A DNA stretch of 64,000 nucleotides from Blattabacterium sp. (Cryptocercus punctulatus) str. Cpu (GTDB taxonomy: Bacteria > Bacteroidota > Bacteroidia > Flavobacteriales > Blattabacteriaceae): contig NC_016621.1 of the NCBI RefSeq assembly GCF_000236405.1, forward strand, positions 186,001-250,000, written 5' to 3'. Under the pieces are notes generated by a model that ran no database searches, was not told the origin of the DNA, and saw only the letters and a program-made list of their open reading frames with translations. Numbering within the stretch: the first letter of the stretch is position 1; each line of letters begins with the position of its first letter. Made by a program: the position numbers and the translations under genes. This document shows positions 60,187 to 64,000 of the stretch, in pieces.

Positions 60187-61478
60187 TGAGAAAAATAAAA
60201 ATTATTAAAGCAAGACAAATATTAGATTCTAGGGGTAATCCTACTGTAGAAGTAGATGTTATTACAAATAATAATATATTAGGACGTGCTTCAGTACCAT
60301 CTGGAGCCTCAAAAGGTGAAAATGAAGCTATTGAATTAAGAGATGGAAATACAGAATTTTTAGGTAATGGAGTTTTGAAAGCCGTTCATAATGTGAATAA
60401 TATTATTGCTCCTGAATTAATAGGAAAATCTGTAATGGATCAATTATATATAGATAAATTAATTTTAAATTTAGATGGAACAAAAAATAAAAGAAGATTA
60501 GGGTCTAATGCAATTTTAGGAGTTTCTTTAGCAGTAACAAAAGCAGCATCTAAAGAATTAAATATTCCTATTTATAAATATATAGGAGGTGTATATGCAC
60601 ATTCACTACCGATTCCTTTAATAAATATTATAAATGGAGGTAAACATTCTGATAGTTCTATAGCATTTCAAGAATTTATGATAGTTCCTGTAGGTGCAAA
60701 TACTTTTTTTGAATCTATTCAAATGGGATATAAAGTTTATTATAAATTAAAAGAAATTTTATCTAAAAAAGGATTATCTACAAATATTGGTGATGAAGGT
60801 GGTTTTTCTTCTAATTTTAATAATATTGAAGATGTATTAGATAATATTTTAGAATCTATACATTTATCAGGTTATGAACCTTATGATCAAATAGGTATAG
60901 CTTTAGATTGTGCTGCTTCTGAATTTTATAAAAAAGAAAAATATAATTATTCTAAATTTGAAAAAATTCAAAATAATAAAGAAAAAATAAAAAAATCTAG
61001 AAAAGAACATGTTGATTATTTATCGTTTTTAACGAAACGTTATCCAATTATATCTATAGAAGATGGAATGGATCAAAATGATTGGAATGGATGGAAATTA
61101 TTAACTAATGAATTAGGTAAAGAAATTCAATTAGTTGGAGATGATCTTTTTGTTACACAAGTTGACAAATTAAATAAAGGAATAAAAGAAAAAATTGCAA
61201 ATTCTATACTAATAAAACTTAATCAAGTAGGAACACTTACAGAAACTATAGAAACGATAAATATAGCAAAAAAAAATAAATATAATAATATTATTTCTCA
61301 TCGTTCTGGAGATACAGAAGATACTTTTATAGCAGATCTTTCTGTTGCATTTAATATTGAACAAATTAAAACTGGTTCTATTTGTCGTTCGGAACGTACT
61401 TCAAAATATAATCAATTATTACGTATTGAAGAATTACTTGGAAAAAATTCTTATTATCCAAGATTATTTTTAAACTAA
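60186..61478 (+). CDS. eno: Enolase
   Basis: 2-phosphoglycerate to phosphoenolpyruvate; takes the product of GpmI. 430 residues: ARQILDSRGNPTVEVDV (9-25), catalytic Glu regions SVPSGASKGENEA (about 38-50) and GDEGGFSSNF, ISIEDGMDQND, QLVGDDLFVT, HRSGDTEDTFIADLSVA and KTGSICRSERTSKYNQLLRIEE. Translationally coupled to rplQ. A strong hairpin lies at its stop. Confidence 0.97.
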   Translation: MRKIKIIKARQILDSRGNPTVEVDVITNNNILGRASVPSGASKGENEAIELRDGNTEFLGNGVLKAVHNVNNIIAPELIGKSVMDQLYIDKLILNLDGTKNKRRLGSNAILGVSLAVTKAASKELNIPIYKYIGGVYAHSLPIPLINIINGGKHSDSSIAFQEFMIVPVGANTFFESIQMGYKVYYKLKEILSKKGLSTNIGDEGGFSSNFNNIEDVLDNILESIHLSGYEPYDQIGIALDCAASEFYKKEKYNYSKFEKIQNNKEKIKKSRKEHVDYLSFLTKRYPIISIEDGMDQNDWNGWKLLTNELGKEIQLVGDDLFVTQVDKLNKGIKEKIANSILIKLNQVGTLTETIETINIAKKNKYNNIISHRSGDTEDTFIADLSVAFNIEQIKTGSICRSERTSKYNQLLRIEELLGKNSYYPRLFLN

Positions 61479-61507
61479 AAAAAATCGTTAAAGATTTTTT
61501 TTAGTTT
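61472..61507 (+). terminator. Terminator after eno
   Basis: AAACTA A7 TC (61472-61486) and its exact complement (61493-61507) make a 15-bp A+T-rich stem around GTTAAA. It includes the eno stop and ends 7 bases before the next ATG, so it probably closes the long ribosomal transcript, though read-through is possible. Confidence 0.75.
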
Positions 61508-61514
61508 AAAAATA

Positions 61515-62789
61515 ATGGAATTAATAATCATATTAGTTTTTATTATAGGATATTTATTTATTACTATTGAGAATTTTATATCCTTAAACAAGGTAATTCC
61601 ATCTATTCTTATGGCAACTATTTGTTGGTCATTAATTATGTTTTGGAATTTACCAGTTTTTGAATTAGATAACGCTTTAATTAAATGGAAAAATCCTAAT
61701 TATTTATTATCACATCATTTAGGGAATGCTTCTGAAATTATTTTTTTTCTTATTGGATCTATGTCAATAGTTTCCATTATTGACATGTATTCTGGTTTTG
61801 AAGTTTTAATAAATTTTTTTTATTCCAATACAAAACGTAATTTTTTATGGATAATAAATTTATTGTCTTTTTTTTTATCTGCAATTATAGATAATCTTAC
61901 AGCGACTATAATTTTAATTACTATTTTAAAAAAAATTATAGTTAATTATAAAGAACGATTATATTATTTAGGATTAATAATTATATCTGCTAATGCAGGT
62001 GGAGTATGGTCTCCAATAGGGGATATAACTACTACTATGTTATGGATTTCTAATAAAGTAACCACTATAAATCTTATAAAAAAAATATTTATACCATCTG
62101 TTTTATGTATGTGTGTGTCTACTTTTATAGGTTCATTAATGCCTGTTTTTAATGGAACCATTCAAATAAAAAAAAATAAATTATCAAAATCAGATTTTAA
62201 AAGAGGATTTTGGATATTAAAATTTGGGTTAGGTCTTATATTATTTGTTCCTATTTTAAAAAATATAACCGGCATTCCACCATATATGGGGATGATGTTT
62301 TCTTTTGGAATTCTTTGTTTAATTACCAATATTTATTATAAAAGTCATTTTTCTATGGATAGAATATTGAAAAAATTAGATTTTTCTAGTATATTATTTT
62401 TTTTAGGAATTTTACTTTCTATTTCTTCCTTAGAATCTTTAGGAAAATTGTATGATTTATCTAATTGGATTAGTAAGATAGTTTACTCATGGAAAATAAA
62501 AACTTTTATATTAGGATTAATATCTTCTTTTATAGATAATGTTCCTTTAATAGCAGCTATTATATCTATGTTTAATTATTCTATAGATCATGAATTTTGG
62601 TATTTTATAGCTTATATGTCTGGAACAGGAGGGAGTATTTTACTAATAGGATCAGCTTCTGGAATAACAGCTATGGGAATGGAAAAAATAGATTTTTTTT
62701 GGTATTTAAAAAAAATAAGTTGGTTAGCTTTTATAGGATTTTTATCTGGTTTTTTATATTTATTAATTTATCCATTTTTTTCTTTGTAA
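61515..62789 (+). CDS. nhaD: NhaD-type sodium/proton antiporter
   Basis: Inner-membrane Na+/H+ exchanger of the ion transporter superfamily, with roles in pH and Na+ balance. 424 residues, about 11 hydrophobic spans. Signature segments are IDNLTATIILITIL (about 116-130), ANAGGVWSPIGDITTTMLWI (about 159-178) with polar residues inside helices, FIDNVPLIAAIISM (about 341-354) and GTGGSILLIGSASG. The paired DN(L/V) and GGxxxPxGD hairpins are the inverted-repeat hallmarks. The symbol is by family; substrate is untested. Confidence 0.85.
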   Translation: MELIIILVFIIGYLFITIENFISLNKVIPSILMATICWSLIMFWNLPVFELDNALIKWKNPNYLLSHHLGNASEIIFFLIGSMSIVSIIDMYSGFEVLINFFYSNTKRNFLWIINLLSFFLSAIIDNLTATIILITILKKIIVNYKERLYYLGLIIISANAGGVWSPIGDITTTMLWISNKVTTINLIKKIFIPSVLCMCVSTFIGSLMPVFNGTIQIKKNKLSKSDFKRGFWILKFGLGLILFVPILKNITGIPPYMGMMFSFGILCLITNIYYKSHFSMDRILKKLDFSSILFFLGILLSISSLESLGKLYDLSNWISKIVYSWKIKTFILGLISSFIDNVPLIAAIISMFNYSIDHEFWYFIAYMSGTGGSILLIGSASGITAMGMEKIDFFWYLKKISWLAFIGFLSGFLYLLIYPFFSL

Positions 62790-63173
62790 TAATTCTATAA
62801 ATGCACCTCCAAGATATGAAAAATGAAAAAATATAGGAAGAATTACAATTTCAAACCATAATGGAAGTGTATATAAAAAAATATGAATGAAAGCAATAAT
62901 AAATAAAATAATTCCAGTTAGTCCTGCATAAGCTTTTTTAGCATTTTGTACAAAAAAAGCTGTTGTAATTCCTCCTAATAAAGCACTAAAAGCATAGAAG
63001 AAAAATAAAGTTATGAAAAAACTAGAAGGAGCATGAATAAATACATGTTGTATATTTTTCAATGGAATGAATTGTATATTGATAAACCAGTTTTTTATTA
63101 ATTTTATGGAATAAATGATTTCAGTAATACTAACTAATATTCCTATGAATACTGCAAAAAAATTTCTATACAT
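62763..63173 (-). CDS. Small membrane protein of unknown function
   Basis: 136 residues with four predicted hydrophobic helices (about 5-20, 50-70, 85-105, 108-125) and short basic loops, ending [10 protein letters not shown] do not recognise a named family. Proline/aromatic content in [16 protein letters not shown] and GGITTAF suggests a real inner-membrane protein rather than a chance frame, and it fills the otherwise empty gap between nhaD and menB. It overlaps the nhaD 3' end by 27 bases and diverges from menB. Confidence 0.75.
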   Translation of the reverse strand: MYRNFFAVFIGILVSITEIIYSIKLIKNWFINIQFIPLKNIQHVFIHAPSSFFITLFFFYAFSALLGGITTAFFVQNAKKAYAGLTGIILFIIAFIHIFLYTLPLWFEIVILPIFFHFSYLGGAFIELLQRKKWIN

Positions 63174-63236
63174 ATAACATTATTAAAAAAAGTATTTTTT
63201 TTGTTATTTTGTAAAAATAAAATAATTTATTTTGTT

Positions 63237-64000
63237 ATGTATCCTAAAATAAATTGGAATTATATAAAAAAATATGAGGATATTAATTTCTATTTTTGGA
63301 AAGGAATTTCCAAAATAGAAATTAATAGACCTAAATGTCATAATGCTTTTCGTGTAGAAACAGTAAAAGAAATGATAGATGCTATAGATATATGTCGGGA
63401 TCGAAGAGATGTAGATATATTAATTATAACTGGATCTGGAAAAAAATCTTTTTGTTCTGGAGGAGATCAGAATCAAAGGGGATTAGGTGGTTATTTAGGA
63501 AAAGATGGAATTCCAAGATTAAATATTTTAGATTTTTATAAAAAAATTAGAGAAATACCTAAACCAGTTATTGCTATGGTAAATGGATTTTCTATAGGTG
63601 GGGGACATGTTTTACATGTAGTTTGTGATTTAACTATTTCCTCTAATAATGCTGTTTTTAGTCAAGTAGGACCAAAAGTAGGATCTTTTGATGGGGGATT
63701 TGGAGCTTCTTATTTAGCCCGTCATATTGGTCAAAAAAAAACACGAGAAATGTGGTTTTTATGTAAAAAATATTCTGCTAATGAGGCATTAAAAATGGGA
63801 TTAATTAATAAAGTAGTTCCTCAAAATAAATTAGAAAAAACTACTATAAAATGGTGTCAATTAATCCAAAAACGGAGTCCAATGTCTTTGAGAATGATTA
63901 AACGTTGTTTAAATGCAGAATTAGATGGCCAACATGGATTGATGCAATTAGCTGGAGATGCTACTTTAATGTTTTATTTAATGGAAGAATCTCAAGAAGG
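63237..64000 (+). CDS. menB: 1,4-dihydroxy-2-naphthoyl-CoA synthase, 3' end beyond the window
   Basis: Crotonase-fold ring-closing enzyme of menaquinone synthesis; its product is the substrate of the MenI thioesterase proposed at 5.9 kb. About 254 codons are visible of some 275. The crotonase core [17 protein letters not shown] (about 29-45), the CoA-binding [11 protein letters not shown] (about 77-87), oxyanion-hole [18 protein letters not shown] (about 119-136), [19 protein letters not shown] and the tail with LMLEESQEG-like [11 protein letters not shown] match MenB specifically. Start MYPKINW at 63237. Confidence 0.96.
   Translation, partial: MYPKINWNYIKKYEDINFYFWKGISKIEINRPKCHNAFRVETVKEMIDAIDICRDRRDVDILIITGSGKKSFCSGGDQNQRGLGGYLGKDGIPRLNILDFYKKIREIPKPVIAMVNGFSIGGGHVLHVVCDLTISSNNAVFSQVGPKVGSFDGGFGASYLARHIGQKKTREMWFLCKKYSANEALKMGLINKVVPQNKLEKTTIKWCQLIQKRSPMSLRMIKRCLNAELDGQHGLMQLAGDATLMFYLMEESQE

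Overview
The window is a very A+T-rich, gene-dense bacterial chromosome segment. The gene content and order are those of the order Flavobacteriales: a Bacteroidetes-type omega subunit, DUF3276, LptE, a long NusB, the pyrG-yidC pair, ftsH-cdsA-psd, and rpsL-rpsG-fusA leading into S10-spc-alpha. The strong A/T bias, long homopolymers, nearly absent intergenic space and several broken genes point to a reduced insect endosymbiont. Blattabacterium of cockroaches and termites is my best guess; this is inferred from gene content and memory, not from any search.

Layout. 1-11.4 kb is mixed housekeeping: aroC (cut by the edge), a DEAD-box helicase, a MATE exporter, gcvT, queD, idi, the menaquinone genes menI-menF, a type II NADH dehydrogenase, a zinc peptidase, then the leftward cluster nusB-yajC-coaE-THX. 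11.45-12.34 kb is the only long gene-free stretch and holds a decayed ABC transporter. 12.3-20.2 kb has DUF3276, kdsC and the leftward set pncB, miaB, sigma-54 activator, lptE, secG, groES-groEL. 20.3-28.3 kb has an RRM protein, dapA, ferritin, bamD, rpoZ, transaldolase, lpd, adk, obgE, clpX and the SRP RNA. 28.4-38.5 kb has pyrG, yidC, birA, rsfS, ftsH, cdsA, psd and dnaK. 38.7-60.2 kb is the translation block: rplM-rpsI-rpsB-tsf, gpmI, map, the str, S10, spc and alpha operons. eno, an NhaD-type antiporter, a small membrane protein and menB (cut by the right edge) follow.

The genes work together as protein synthesis (ribosome, EF-G, EF-Ts, IF-1, RNA polymerase alpha and omega), protein folding and quality control (GroESL, DnaK, ClpX, FtsH), Sec/YidC/SRP export, outer-membrane assembly (BamD, LptE), respiration and menaquinone synthesis, and a few provisioning or cofactor steps (DapA, AroC, PncB, BirA, CoaE).

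Two themes deserve attention. First, the groES and dnaK upstream regions carry elements resembling -24/-12 sigma-54 promoters at nearly the same distance from the start codon, and the only specific transcription activator in the window is a sigma-54 AAA+ activator just upstream of secG-groESL. Second, many genes carry single-base frame disruptions, often at homopolymers: menI (A11), coaE (T9 plus a scrambled P-loop), THX, adk (T8), obgE, psd and possibly rpsC (A7). The MATE gene lacks any normal start codon. This is either real decay buffered by polymerase slippage or residual sequencing error, and reads or cDNA would decide. No tRNA, rRNA, IS element, prophage or CRISPR array was seen.
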